Source: Methanosarcinales archaeon
GTDB taxonomy: Archaea > Halobacteriota > Methanosarcinia > Methanosarcinales > Methanocomedenaceae
Assembly (NCBI GenBank): GCA_030614485.1
Contig: JAUWTY010000094.1
Coordinates: forward strand, 1 to 5,079
DNA length: 5,079 nt
Direction of reading: 5' to 3'
Shown piece after piece: positions 4,655 through 5,079 of the stretch. Position numbers and translations under genes: made by a program. The stretch's first letter is position 1. Every line of letters begins with the position of its first letter. The notes below the pieces were generated by a model. That model saw nothing but the letters and a program-made list of their open reading frames with translations. It did not search any database and was not told where the DNA came from.

Positions 4655-5079
4655 ATGTCGTTAAGTCGAGATAAAATAATAATTGTTTTATTAATATCAA
4701 TAATTTTTATATCTACCCCTTTGATAGCAAATGCTATATTTTCAAAAGGACATGAAACATATGAGACGACCCCGACTCCAACTGATTTTTGTGCTAAATG
4801 TCATCCTACACAGACAGCAGTAGTACTTAACAGTGAGCATGGATCGGCTGGCTGCAGTTGCCATGGTTATAATCCAAATTCAACAACATTGAATCCGGAT
4901 TATAATATAAATGAAACCCATGACCTAAGCACAAAGGTCTATTGTACCAGTTGCCATTCACAATATGACAACGTGACTGGAGATATTACCATTCATTCAA
5001 CCACTGTTAGCGGACTGAACCAGTCTGGTCACTATTTAATGAATATATCTTCATTGGATGCACTTTATAATCATACTGC
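4655..5079 (+). CDS. Exported multiheme c-type cytochrome, N-terminal part
   Basis: The frame is open from ATG 4655 to the window end (141 codons plus 2 nt), so the C-terminus is missing. The ATG is the first start after an in-frame TGA at 4637-4639, and GGTG (4643-4646) lies 8 nt upstream. Residues 1-27 form a Sec signal peptide (SRDK, hydrophobic 8-25, cleavage likely after ANA). The mature part has two canonical heme c sites, CAKCH (46-50) and CTSCH (97-101), plus an unusual CSCH (67-70) with one residue between the cysteines. Additional His at 33, 62, 89, 114, 126 and 140 could be distal heme ligands. This type of extracellular multiheme protein carries electrons between membrane carriers and external acceptors or partners, typical of ANME and some Methanosarcinales. 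The exact partner is unknown. Several N-x-S/T sites fit a surface glycoprotein. Confidence 0.88.
   Translation, partial: MSLSRDKIIIVLLISIIFISTPLIANAIFSKGHETYETTPTPTDFCAKCHPTQTAVVLNSEHGSAGCSCHGYNPNSTTLNPDYNINETHDLSTKVYCTSCHSQYDNVTGDITIHSTTVSGLNQSGHYLMNISSLDALYNHT

Overview
The window looks archaeal, most likely from a Methanosarcinales-type euryarchaeon (a methanogen or ANME-2-like lineage). The evidence is AT-rich TATA-type promoter elements, poly-T termination, Shine-Dalgarno sequences complementary to an archaeal 16S tail, a small FMN nitroreductase with a TTG start, an HtrA-like protease without a signal peptide, and the start of an exported multiheme c-type cytochrome. No ribosomal or metabolic marker pins down the lineage, so the organism call is an inference.

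Layout, left to right. (1) 1-344 (+): the C-terminal end of an AT-rich gene whose product resembles exported proteins of small-genome DPANN archaea, followed by three T7 tracts. (2) 427-481: a two-stem structure that looks like an orphan IS200/IS605 right end, with no tnpB visible. (3) 503-979 (-): a small secreted SCP2-like protein. (4) 1035-1145 (-): a questionable Trp-rich mini-ORF. (5) 1150-1698 (-): an FMN nitroreductase. (6) 1699-1881: a divergent promoter region with a perfect 13-nt palindrome. (7) 1882-2769 (+): an EamA/DMT 10-helix transporter. (8) 2780-3772 (-): a trypsin-PDZ protease, convergent with the transporter and separated by 10 nt; one hairpin spans the junction. (9) 3863-4354 (+): a graveyard of broken coding segments ending in the C-terminal tail of an IS630-like transposase. 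(10) 4355-4654: an AT-rich non-coding region with promoter-like repeats. (11) 4655 to the window end (+): an exported multiheme cytochrome c, truncated by the edge, with two CXXCH motifs and one unusual CX1CH.

No obvious pathway joins these genes. The nitroreductase and transporter are divergent and may share regulation. The protease and secreted SCP2-like protein appear to be independent units. The two ends carry lower-GC, mobile-element-associated DNA around a more conventional core (about 500-3800). I see no convincing new defence or biosynthetic system. The best leads are the CX1CH heme-like site, the operator-like repeats upstream of the cytochrome, the orphan IS200/IS605-like end, and the DPANN-like gene tail.
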